From assembly GCA_009691255.1 (NCBI GenBank), contig SHUT01000013.1:1-44331 (forward strand): a stretch of DNA of 44,331 nt, read 5' to 3'. The stretch's first letter is position 1. The number at the start of each line of letters is the position of its first letter. Of this stretch, positions 34,958-41,935 are shown piece by piece. Source of the DNA: Ilumatobacteraceae bacterium. Lineage in GTDB: Bacteria; Actinomycetota; Acidimicrobiia; Acidimicrobiales; Ilumatobacteraceae. The position numbers and the translations under genes were made by a program. Under the pieces are notes generated by a model. That model worked only from the letters and a program-made list of their open reading frames with translations. It did not search any database and was not told the DNA's origin.

Positions 34958-36229
34958 ATGGCCGACATTACGCTTGAAGATTTTGAAAAAGAAGCACGCA
35001 CTTTCTTGGACGCAAACGCCGAACGTCGCGAAGCAGAAAAAGCCTTCGTTTGGGGCGAAGGTGCCGACATGATGGGCGCCTTTGAAGAACGCTCCCGCGA
35101 ATCCGAAGAGCGCATCGTTGTTGATGCCAAGAAATGGCGTGGCAAAAAGTTTGCTGCGGGGTTTGGCTGGATAACTGGTCCAAAAAAGTTCGGAGGACGC
35201 GAACTACCTGGATCATTCGAGAAGGCCTATGCCCGTCTTGAGACTGAGTACCGCACACCCAATGAGGGAATTTTGGGAATCGGACTCGGAATGGTTGCTC
35301 CTACAATTTTGGCCCACGCCACAGAAGAAGCAAAGGAGCAATATCTCACTGCGATGTGGAGTGCTGACATTGTGGGTTGCCAATTGTTTAGCGAACCAGG
35401 CGCCGGCAGTGACCTTGCATCGCTGAGCACAAAAGCGATTCGCGATGGTGAAGAGTGGATCATCACGGGGCAAAAAGTCTGGACATCAGGAGCACAATAT
35501 TCAGACATTGGAGAAATCATTTGTCGAACCAATCCTGACTTACCAAAACATAAAGGCTTGACTGGATTCATTGTTGACATGCACGCTCCAGGCATTGAGA
35601 TTCGACCACTTCGTCAGATGACAGGTGGTGCAAGCTTCAACGAAGTTTTCTTCAACGAAGTTCGCGTGCCAGATAGTCATCGACTAGGTGACGAAAACAA
35701 TGGATGGAACGTTGCACTTACAACGCTGATGAACGAACGCGCGTCTATTGGTGGTGGTGGCAGCACCGGAACAAGTGCCGACAATCCACTCATCGTGCGC
35801 ATGATTGCAATGGTTCAGCATTTTGGACTGAACAACGATCCACTCGTGCGAGATGAACTTGCTGCTCTTGTCACGGGCTATCGCGTAGCGAGCTATAACA
35901 ACCAGCGAGCCATGGCCAAAATTCGCTCGGGGCAAACTCCTGGGCCAGAAATGTCTATCGCCAAGATGGCTCTCACGATGAACCAAACAAAACTCGGCAA
36001 CTTTGCTGCTCGAGTATTGGGCGCAAAAATTCAAGCAGACACCGGCGAGTGGGGAACCTACTCATGGGGATCTCTTTTGCTCGGAACACCAGGATTAAGA
36101 ATCGCTGGTGGTTCAGACGAAGTCATGCGCAACATTGTTGGAGAGCGTGTTCTTGGTTTGCCCAAAGAACCAGGCATCGACTCGGTGTCTCCATTCCGTG
36201 ATCTGAAAATTTCAGTTACCCAGAAATAG
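34958..36229 (+). CDS. Acyl-CoA dehydrogenase
   Basis: An FAD-dependent acyl-CoA dehydrogenase of 423 residues. It has the N-terminal helical domain, the FAD/substrate signature LFSEPGAGSDLASLSTKA, ITGQKVWTSGAQYSDIG in the beta domain, and NNGWNVALTTLMNERASI opening the C-terminal domain. The C-terminal IAGGSDEVMRNIVGERVLGLP is the conserved FAD-binding end. The substrate is unclear; the group resembles the FadE-type enzymes that act on bulky or sterol-derived acyl-CoAs in actinobacteria. It stands alone, with an AAAGGGG ribosome site and a small leader hairpin. The glutamate usually serving as catalytic base cannot be placed with certainty by eye. Confidence 0.92.
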   Translation: MADITLEDFEKEARTFLDANAERREAEKAFVWGEGADMMGAFEERSRESEERIVVDAKKWRGKKFAAGFGWITGPKKFGGRELPGSFEKAYARLETEYRTPNEGILGIGLGMVAPTILAHATEEAKEQYLTAMWSADIVGCQLFSEPGAGSDLASLSTKAIRDGEEWIITGQKVWTSGAQYSDIGEIICRTNPDLPKHKGLTGFIVDMHAPGIEIRPLRQMTGGASFNEVFFNEVRVPDSHRLGDENNGWNVALTTLMNERASIGGGGSTGTSADNPLIVRMIAMVQHFGLNNDPLVRDELAALVTGYRVASYNNQRAMAKIRSGQTPGPEMSIAKMALTMNQTKLGNFAARVLGAKIQADTGEWGTYSWGSLLLGTPGLRIAGGSDEVMRNIVGERVLGLPKEPGIDSVSPFRDLKISVTQK

Positions 36230-36246
36230 ATCTGCTTCTAAACGCA

Positions 36247-36924
36247 CTACCGATCGGATTTTCCGGTTAAGTTCCACGAGATACGGTGATGACGCGTTGG
36301 TCCATGTTCGTTAATTGCGTCCATATGAACACGAGCGCCGTATCCCTTATTTGAGGCCCATTCAAACACCGGATGCTCCGCATGCAACGCGCGCATCATC
36401 GCATCGCGTTCAACCTTGGCAATCACACTTGCTGCAGCCACCGAAGAACAATCACGGTCTGCTTTTTTTTGCACAATAATACGAGACGTACAAACTAATC
36501 CGTCTGCGACCGATGGACGTTGCGGTCTTATAAGCCAATTGTAATTCCCGTCCAAAATCACAACATCTGGCACCACGCCCAATGCTGCCAATGCTCGCTC
36601 TCCGGCCAAGCGCAATCCAACAAGAATTCCGTACTCATCAATCTCTTGTGGAGTTCCGATTCCGGTTGCCCACGCCATTGCCCATTGCCGAGCAGGCTCA
36701 ACGAGCGCCTCGCGTTGGTGTGCCGTCAACAACTTGCTGTCTGCGAGTCCGCTTGGTGGTTCTGCACACGTGCGCATCATCGCCACGATGCCCACCATTA
36801 CCGGACCAGCAAGTGCGCCACGCCCTACTTCGTCGACACCAGCCACCACAGTTCGGTCTGTCGTGCACAGAGATCGCTCAAGATCACACGTTGGATAGAT
36901 ACGTGCCGACGAAGACTTGGGCAC
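36247..36924 (-). CDS. rnhB: Ribonuclease HII
   Basis: Cleaves the RNA strand of RNA/DNA hybrids and removes misincorporated ribonucleotides. The 225-residue protein has VAGVDEVGRGALAGPV with D31 and E32, ILDGNYNW with D125, and KKADRDCSSVAAASVIAKVERD with the fourth acidic residue at about 156. All four DEDD catalytic positions are present. It is the last gene of a minus-strand unit with gpsA and an unknown gene, its start adjoining the stop of the unknown gene. It is convergent with the acyl-CoA dehydrogenase, with 17 bp between stops. Confidence 0.95.
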   Translation of the reverse strand: MPKSSSARIYPTCDLERSLCTTDRTVVAGVDEVGRGALAGPVMVGIVAMMRTCAEPPSGLADSKLLTAHQREALVEPARQWAMAWATGIGTPQEIDEYGILVGLRLAGERALAALGVVPDVVILDGNYNWLIRPQRPSVADGLVCTSRIIVQKKADRDCSSVAAASVIAKVERDAMMRALHAEHPVFEWASNKGYGARVHMDAINEHGPTRHHRISWNLTGKSDR

Positions 36925-38120
36925 TAGACAGCACCAATTGGCGCCTCAAAAAGTGCCTCTCCTGACGCTTCAGTCGACGACCACGACGAGTCAGCATGTC
37001 CACCAGTGAGAAGCAGGCCTGGTTGCCCATGGACTTCCCACAACACTGCTGGCCGCGCACCATGCCATCTGACGGCATACGACACTTGTCGGCGTGGATC
37101 AGCCACTAATCGATGACACTCGAAGTTTTGTCCCCACCATGGTTCTGGAACTCCTCTTGGCAACAGGTTGACTACTCCGCCACTTGCTGATGGCTGTGCC
37201 AATAAAGACTCCAACCACGCAACTAGTAAATGATCTTCGGGTGCTTCATCTGGAATCGGTTCAACAGGATGATCGACTAAACGCAACCATGCACGCGCAA
37301 TATCATCAACTGCTGCGTCTTCATTGTGTTGTGCGCACACACTCGCTGCAGTTGCGAGCAGATGTGCCGTGTCCCATGCCAACCAAGATGATTTTCGTTC
37401 GTGCTTTATGCGACGGTCCACGACACGAACAACATCCAAAATACTGTCAGAGCTAAAGTCTCCGAGTCGAATGCGCTCAATAACGGCGTGCTCTGCTCCC
37501 ACATCTAGATCAGCCACATCCAACAACAACCGACTTCGTACCGCGATGAGTCGGGAGCACAATGACTGGTCAGGCAGCACCATTCGTGATGTCACTTCGC
37601 ACGCTGCCGCCCAGCCATTCAAGACTTGCATGTATCCCGCTATCGCAGTCGGAAGTAGCCCAGCATGAGGCTTGTTGTGCAGCAATCCAATCCGCATTGT
37701 TGATTGATGCCCCAGTGGCAACACGAGACTATTGCTCGGCATCTCAATGCCTTGGGGCACAACATCACTGGGTGGATGCGTAGTTAATACATCATCACGG
37801 CTAATGGCAATGACGACCGGCAAAGTTGACTCATTGACAAACTCCATCACGGTCATGCCACCCATGTCAGCAACGCAGAAAATGCGTTGCACAATGTCAC
37901 CTCCTGGCACATGGAGGCGAGTCTCCGCAACAGGCGTTCCGGCTAACCACTTCTGTCGCAGTGTCGGCTCGTTTTCTGGCACGTACCAACGATCGTCAGC
38001 AGCAACGCGCCACAACATCGGGGTCGAACCATCACACGGAATCAGCATCCCGCTATTGGTGACCTGAGTTCTCCACCTGTGTCCGCGCACACCAATCGTA
38101 TTGTGAGAATGACCGCTCAT
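36924..38120 (-). CDS. Hypothetical protein of unknown function (398 aa)
   Basis: I do not recognise this protein. It has no signal peptide, no clear transmembrane helix and no P-loop. The first 160 residues look beta-rich (SGMLIPCDGSTPMLWRVAADD, VMEFVNESTLPVVIAIS, SNSLVLPLGHQSTMRIG). A helical middle section of about 180-300 follows (SRLIAVRSRLLLDVADL, SSWLAWDTAHLLATAASVCA). A C-terminal beta-rich part has several tryptophans (WWGQNF, VLWEVHGQPGLLLTGG). A beta-sandwich followed by helices recalls glycosidase-associated layouts, but there is no recognisable catalytic pair. It overlaps gpsA by 4 bp upstream and rnhB by 1 bp downstream, so it is certainly expressed with them. Confidence 0.7.
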   Translation of the reverse strand: MSGHSHNTIGVRGHRWRTQVTNSGMLIPCDGSTPMLWRVAADDRWYVPENEPTLRQKWLAGTPVAETRLHVPGGDIVQRIFCVADMGGMTVMEFVNESTLPVVIAISRDDVLTTHPPSDVVPQGIEMPSNSLVLPLGHQSTMRIGLLHNKPHAGLLPTAIAGYMQVLNGWAAACEVTSRMVLPDQSLCSRLIAVRSRLLLDVADLDVGAEHAVIERIRLGDFSSDSILDVVRVVDRRIKHERKSSWLAWDTAHLLATAASVCAQHNEDAAVDDIARAWLRLVDHPVEPIPDEAPEDHLLVAWLESLLAQPSASGGVVNLLPRGVPEPWWGQNFECHRLVADPRRQVSYAVRWHGARPAVLWEVHGQPGLLLTGGHADSSWSSTEASGEALFEAPIGAV

Positions 38121-39124
38121 AGTATTTCCGATTTTGATGTTCGTGACATCAGCGCCGTCAGCGCCTCATTAGCAGTTGCGCCATCGCGACACACTGCAAC
38201 AACTTGTTCGGTAATTGGCATGTCTACGCCGTTGCGCTTGGCGAGTTCAAGAACTGATGGCGAACTCTTCACTCCTTCGGCAACCATTGACATTGAGGAC
38301 AAAATATCATCAAGTGATTCTCCGTGCCCCAATCGCACTCCGACGGTGGTGTTGCGGCTTTTCATTGATGAACATGTTGCAATCAAATCACCCATGCCGG
38401 CAAGCCCAGACAGCGTGAGAGCCTCGCCACCCATCGCCATGGCTAGCCGTGTCATTTCGGCTAATCCACGGGTAATCAAGGCTGCTCTTGAGTTATCACC
38501 GAACCCCATCCCAGAAGCCATGCCAGCTGCAATCGCAATCACATTTTTTACAGCGCCAGCGATTTCGCATCCGACAACATCAGAGTTGGTATAAACGCGC
38601 AATGTCGCCGAAGCAAGAACCTCTTTCAATTGAGCAGCGATGTCTGAACCATCAATCGCTACCACGCATGCTGCCGGTTGACCAACAGCAATTTCTGCGG
38701 CCAAGTTAGGGCCTGTTATTACTGCAACTGGGTGACCTGGCGCAACTTCACGAATGACCTCGCTCATTCGTAGCAATGTCTTGCGCTCTAGACCTTTAGC
38801 CAAACTAACGATTGGCACTCCTGCTCCAAGAAACGGAGTAGCTTGTTGCAGCACATCACGGAATCCGTGCGACGGCACTGCCATCAACACCAGGTCTGCT
38901 CCCCCGACAACCTCTGCTAGGTCTGCAGATGCACGCAATGTCTGATGCAACACAATTTCAGGCAGATAAAACTGATTGCGATGACTCTGATTGATACTCC
39001 CTGCTAAATCAGGTTGTCTGGCCCACAACATGGTCGAAGTATTCGTCGCGCACAACGAAGCAACTGTTGTTCCCCATGATCCTGCTCCCACCACTGCGAC
39101 ACGAATACCAGTGGTGATTGTCAT
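38117..39124 (-). CDS. gpsA: Glycerol-3-phosphate dehydrogenase [NAD(P)+]
   Basis: Reduces dihydroxyacetone phosphate to sn-glycerol-3-phosphate for phospholipid synthesis. The 335-residue protein has the N-terminal cofactor loop VVGAGSWGTTVASL (10-23), the VSLAKGLERKTLLRMSEV and VITGPNLAAEIAVGQPAA motifs, the catalytic lysine in EIAGAVKNVIAIAAGMASG, and SLAGMGDLIATCSS, which together define GpsA. It heads a three-gene minus-strand unit (gpsA, hypothetical, rnhB). The ATG lies 6 nt after TATCCT, predicting a leaderless mRNA. It is divergent from fbiD with a 53-bp gap that holds both promoters. Confidence 0.97.
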   Translation of the reverse strand: MTITTGIRVAVVGAGSWGTTVASLCATNTSTMLWARQPDLAGSINQSHRNQFYLPEIVLHQTLRASADLAEVVGGADLVLMAVPSHGFRDVLQQATPFLGAGVPIVSLAKGLERKTLLRMSEVIREVAPGHPVAVITGPNLAAEIAVGQPAACVVAIDGSDIAAQLKEVLASATLRVYTNSDVVGCEIAGAVKNVIAIAAGMASGMGFGDNSRAALITRGLAEMTRLAMAMGGEALTLSGLAGMGDLIATCSSMKSRNTTVGVRLGHGESLDDILSSMSMVAEGVKSSPSVLELAKRNGVDMPITEQVVAVCRDGATANEALTALMSRTSKSEIL

Positions 39125-39130
39125 GGCATC

Positions 39131-39171
39131 AGGATAACTGTCGGAGTACTCCTACTGCCTCCCCCTAGGCT
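39131..39171. promoter_or_regulatory. Divergent gpsA / fbiD promoters, both leaderless type
   Basis: Minus-strand TATCCT (39131-39136) with 6 nt to the gpsA ATG, and plus-strand TAGGCT (39166-39171) with 6 nt to the fbiD GTG. Neither gene has an SD. The -35 regions must overlap between the two elements. Confidence 0.55.
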
Positions 39172-39177
39172 GATGGG

Positions 39178-39741
39178 GTGCGAGTGGCGCTTATTGTTCC
39201 TATGAAATCATTCAGCATCGCCAAAGGACGTCTTGCCGATGTACTTAATGCCCACGAACGCCAACAACTTGCCCGTGATTGTGCGCGATCTGTGATCAGC
39301 GCGGGCGGCAACTGGGCCTCCTACGTTGTCTGCGACGCCACTGATGTTGCAAGTTGGGCGAAAGAAATGGGTGCGCATGTAGTGCCGTGCCCAACACCTG
39401 GACTTGATGTCGCCGTTGCTACTGGAGTAAGTGCAGCGATAACAGATGGTGCCCAACATATTGTGGTGGCGCACGCAGATCTTCCGCTAGCTACCACTTT
39501 TCAACATCTTGTCCTTGATGGACAAGTCGCATTGGTGCCAGATCGCCATATGGACGGTACAAACGTCTTAAGTTTTCCGGCCGAGATGCGCTTTGCGACT
39601 GCATACGGCGCACAGAGTTTTACTCGCCACCAAGAGATCCTTGTAACGCTGGGATATAAATATGTTGTCGTCAACGATGACAACCTCTCGCTTGATCTCG
39701 ATACAGCCGATGATCTCACCGAACTGGAGAAACGAACATGA
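39178..39741 (+). CDS. fbiD: 2-phospho-L-lactate/phosphoenolpyruvate guanylyltransferase (CofC/FbiD)
   Basis: Activates 2-phospholactate or phosphoenolpyruvate with GTP to make the donor used by FbiA in F420 synthesis. The 187-residue protein has the CofC start ALIVPMKSFSIAKGRL, the VVAHADLPLA metal-binding strand, LVPDRHMDGTNVLSFP and the C-terminal SLDLDTADDLTEL. All fit the MobA-like family. The GTG start lies 6 nt after TAGGCT. The stop overlaps the PIG-L gene as ATGA. In this window it is 21 kb from fbiA-fbiB, a dispersed arrangement also seen in mycobacteria. fbiC, for Fo synthesis, is not in the window. Confidence 0.93.
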   Translation: MRVALIVPMKSFSIAKGRLADVLNAHERQQLARDCARSVISAGGNWASYVVCDATDVASWAKEMGAHVVPCPTPGLDVAVATGVSAAITDGAQHIVVAHADLPLATTFQHLVLDGQVALVPDRHMDGTNVLSFPAEMRFATAYGAQSFTRHQEILVTLGYKYVVVNDDNLSLDLDTADDLTELEKRT

Positions 39742-40514
39742 GCGCCAACGACCCAGGGCAGACACCATTGCACTCCACCGATGCATGGACAACCAACATC
39801 TCAGTACCAAAAATAGTGCTAGCAATCGGAGCACACCCAGACGATGTTGAATTTGGATGCGGCGGAACACTCGCAAAATGGTCTTCTGCAGGAGCCATCG
39901 TGCATCACCTCGTGCTTACGGACGGCTCTAAGGGCACATGGAACCCCGATGCTGACATCGTTGCACTTATCGCACAACGACAAATCGAACAAACCAGCGC
40001 AGCACGTGCACTTGGCACGACAGGTTCAGTCGTGTTCCTGGGCCACACTGACGGCGAACTCGTGCATTCGCCCACTGTTGTTGAACAGATTTGTCTACAT
40101 ATCCGACAAATCAGACCAAATGTTGTTCTCACCCATGATCCCTGGAAGCGCTACCGATTGCATCCAGATCATCGCAATGCCGGCATGAATACCTGTGATG
40201 CAATTGTTGCTGCTCGTGATCCACATTTCTTGCGCCACCAAATTTTAGAACTTGGTTTACAGCATCATCGCCCAGATGCATTGTTGTTATGGGAAGCAGA
40301 CCAAGCTAATCACGCCGAAGACGTGTCGACATTTGTAGACATCAAACTTGATGCGTTGCTCAAACATGCCAGCCAATTTGAGAGCACGATGAAAGCAGTC
40401 GATACTTCTGGAATAGAACAATTTCGCCAACGCATCAAGCAGCGTATGACCGAACTAGGCGCACCTCATTCATTTGCCGCTGCTGAAATTTTTCATCATA
40501 TGAACCGTCTCTAG
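39738..40514 (+). CDS. PIG-L family deacetylase (MshB/GlcNAc deacetylase-like)
   Basis: A zinc-dependent N-acetylglucosaminide deacetylase-like protein of 258 residues. It has the metal and base motif AHPDDVEFG (H33, D35, D36) and the second metal motif RLHPDHRNAG (H142-H145). In actinobacteria this family includes MshB of mycothiol synthesis and Mca, as well as deacetylases of antibiotics and lipids. It is translationally coupled to fbiD by a 4-bp overlap, which might point to a role near F420 or mycothiol metabolism, but the pairing could be chance. The N-terminal 20 residues before the core are poorly conserved-looking. Its stop overlaps the convergent TIGR03084 gene by 4 bp. Confidence 0.9.
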   Translation: MSANDPGQTPLHSTDAWTTNISVPKIVLAIGAHPDDVEFGCGGTLAKWSSAGAIVHHLVLTDGSKGTWNPDADIVALIAQRQIEQTSAARALGTTGSVVFLGHTDGELVHSPTVVEQICLHIRQIRPNVVLTHDPWKRYRLHPDHRNAGMNTCDAIVAARDPHFLRHQILELGLQHHRPDALLLWEADQANHAEDVSTFVDIKLDALLKHASQFESTMKAVDTSGIEQFRQRIKQRMTELGAPHSFAAAEIFHHMNRL

Positions 40515-41293
40515 ACGACAAACTGCCCAGGTTGCCGTCCTTCTCCGGGCGGACCAGCAAAAGCTTGGGCAATACTCATCCAGTCATGCGCTAACTCACC
40601 TTTAATTTCAAGGTTTGCGTCACTCACATGTCGACGGTGAGTCACCACTTGACAAAAGTCAAGTGCATCTCCGGTGACGCTATTTGATGCGTCATCACCC
40701 CATCGCCATATTGTCCAGTCAGACGCGTTCAGCCGCACGCTCACCTCTCCGACGGGCAATTCACGCCGATGTGCGGCATACGAAAATGGACGTGCCCGCA
40801 CTCCAATGTGAGCGATATGGCGCAAGCGCAAAGTTGGATGCACTGCGGCGTGAAGTGCATCCGCAATATCGTGTGCGTGGGCCCAAGTCTCCATAATGCG
40901 CGCTGTCACCATTGATGCAACTGACATCGACGGCCCATACCACTGACAGCGAGTGTCTGGTGACAACAACTGCACTGATGCGCATAACGAATCATTTCCG
41001 TCTACCCACCACTGCAACAAATTTGGGTGAGTACGCACACGCTCTTGTTGATGAATATCTGTCCGTGATGACATCAGATTCTCAAGATCGTCAGCAAAGC
41101 GCTCGACGTCGGTCATTGACCAGAGAGCTCTCTGATCAAACAACCCAAGATGTATGACCTGGTCGGCAATAGACCAGCCAGGGGCGGGTGTCGGCGTTAG
41201 CCAGTCAGCGTCTGCCAATGGCTCCACAAGAAGACGCAAGACCTCGGCCTCAGCTCGAAGATCCCGCACCAGTTCAACAATTTCAACACCCAT
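40511..41293 (-). CDS. TIGR03084 family / mycothiol-dependent maleylpyruvate isomerase N-terminal-domain protein
   Basis: A 260-residue DinB-like four-helix metal-binding protein. The family motif TPAPGWSIADQVIHLGLFDQ near residue 35 supplies one histidine. METWAHAHDIADAL near 135 supplies more metal ligands, and RPFSYAAHRRELP in the C-terminal domain is typical. These proteins use thiol cofactors such as mycothiol in related enzymes, and the convergent PIG-L deacetylase family includes a mycothiol enzyme, so a thiol link is suggestive only. The gene is its own unit downstream of a terminator. CACACT six nt before its ATG is a weak match to the leaderless -10 pattern. Confidence 0.88.
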   Translation of the reverse strand: MGVEIVELVRDLRAEAEVLRLLVEPLADADWLTPTPAPGWSIADQVIHLGLFDQRALWSMTDVERFADDLENLMSSRTDIHQQERVRTHPNLLQWWVDGNDSLCASVQLLSPDTRCQWYGPSMSVASMVTARIMETWAHAHDIADALHAAVHPTLRLRHIAHIGVRARPFSYAAHRRELPVGEVSVRLNASDWTIWRWGDDASNSVTGDALDFCQVVTHRRHVSDANLEIKGELAHDWMSIAQAFAGPPGEGRQPGQFVV

Positions 41294-41329
41294 CTCTTGA
41301 GTGTGTCAAAGATGTTCAGGAAAAGCAGA

Positions 41330-41353
41330 AACGGGGGGCTTTCGCCCCCCGTT
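41330..41353 (-). terminator. Rho-independent terminator of the HU/histone-like unit
   Basis: AACGGGGGGC (41330-41339) pairs perfectly with GCCCCCCGTT (41344-41353) around a 4-nt loop, giving a 10-bp GC-rich stem. On the minus strand it is followed by TTTCTGCTTTT, a T-rich tail, about 50 bp after the stop of the histone-like gene. It is the only strong intrinsic terminator I see in the window. Confidence 0.88.
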
Positions 41354-41403
41354 CCTTGACACTCTGAACCGATTGGTTCTGTGATGAAAACAGTAGAGAA
41401 GGA

Positions 41404-41622
41404 CTAAGCCTTCTTGGCTGCTTTCTTCTTGCGCTTTGCAGGAGCCTTCTTGGCTGCTTTCTTCTTGCGCTTTGCAGGAGCCTTCTTCGCTGCTGCTTTC
41501 TTCTTGCGCTTTGCAGGAGCCTTCTTCGCTGCTGCTTTCTTCTTGCGCTTTGCAGGAGCCTTCTTCGCTGCTGCTTTCTTCTTTGCTGGGGCCTTCTTAC
41601 GGGCCTTCTTTTTTGCTGCCAC
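41404..41622 (-). CDS. Histone H1-like Lys/Ala/Pro-rich protein (PAKK tail protein)
   Basis: A 72-residue, extremely basic protein made almost only of Lys, Ala, Pro and Arg, with repeated KKAPAKRKKKAA units. It resembles the C-terminal tail of actinobacterial HupB and bacterial histone H1-like proteins, which bind DNA non-specifically and compact the nucleoid. It starts with GTG behind GAGAGGAAA, 28 bp after the stop of the HU gene and in a different frame (+1), so it is a separate protein rather than the tail of HU. No globular domain is present. It is followed by a strong terminator. In mycobacteria this tail and the HU domain are one polypeptide. Confidence 0.88.
   Translation of the reverse strand: MAAKKKARKKAPAKKKAAAKKAPAKRKKKAAAKKAPAKRKKKAAAKKAPAKRKKKAAKKAPAKRKKKAAKKA
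41409..41558. repeat. 36/39-bp tandem repeats encoding PAKRKKK units
   Basis: Two 36-bp units (41409-41444 and 41445-41480) and two 39-bp units (41481-41519 and 41520-41558) are nearly identical; the longer units add one alanine codon. A diverged partial unit follows. Copy number is likely to vary between strains. Confidence 0.85.
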
Positions 41623-41641
41623 TTGAGTTTCCTCTCGTTGT

Positions 41642-41658
41642 GTAAGTGATTTACTTAC
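41642..41658 (-). promoter_or_regulatory. Intercistronic hairpin between HU and tail gene
   Basis: GTAAGT and ACTTAC form a perfect 6-bp stem with a 5-nt loop. The stem includes the TAA stop of HU. It lies upstream of the SD of the tail gene and may set the ratio of the two proteins by RNA stability or reinitiation. Confidence 0.45.
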
Positions 41659-41935
41659 GGTTTGGGTTTAGCTCAGCCTTGAGCGTTGAGCTCGCTGAGA
41701 ACTTCATCGCAGTTGAAGCAGGAACATTGACCGTGGCACCCGTTTGTGGGTTACGACCTGTCCGTGCCTTGCGTTGGGTTGCGCTGAACGAGCCAAAGCC
41801 CGGCCATGCAACCTTTCCGCCATTCTTAGTAGAAGCAACCACCAGTCCAAAGAAAGCCGCAATCGTTCGTTCGGCGTCTGCCTTAGAACAATCCGCTAAC
41901 TTTGCAACTTCTTCGATGAGCTCTGCTTTTGTCAT
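41651..41935 (-). CDS. hup: HU family DNA-binding protein
   Basis: A 94-residue nucleoid-associated protein of standard HU size. It has the N-terminal helices MTKAELIEEVAKLADCSKADAE, the beta-arm region GKVAWPGFGSFSATQRKARTGRNPQTGATVNVPAS with the minor-groove-intercalating proline region RNPQTG, and the C-terminal MKFSASSTLKAELN. I chose the ATG at 41935 because GAGGAGG lies about 10 nt upstream; the ATG at 41944 would be only two bases from that SD. It is co-transcribed with the basic tail gene. Unlike mycobacterial HupB, it has no PAKK extension. Two dyad symmetries lie 59-93 bp upstream of the start and could be operators. Confidence 0.96.
   Translation of the reverse strand: MTKAELIEEVAKLADCSKADAERTIAAFFGLVVASTKNGGKVAWPGFGSFSATQRKARTGRNPQTGATVNVPASTAMKFSASSTLKAELNPNRK

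Noticed and set aside
41409-41558. Regular 36-39-bp repeats, considered as a CRISPR array
   Set aside because: There are no unique spacers; the units abut and keep one reading frame encoding PAKRKKK.
41414-41626. Plus-strand frame rich in AAFFLRFAGAF, hydrophobic repeats
   Set aside because: It is the exact antisense of the Lys/Ala repeat gene, which has an SD, a terminator and HU as partner.
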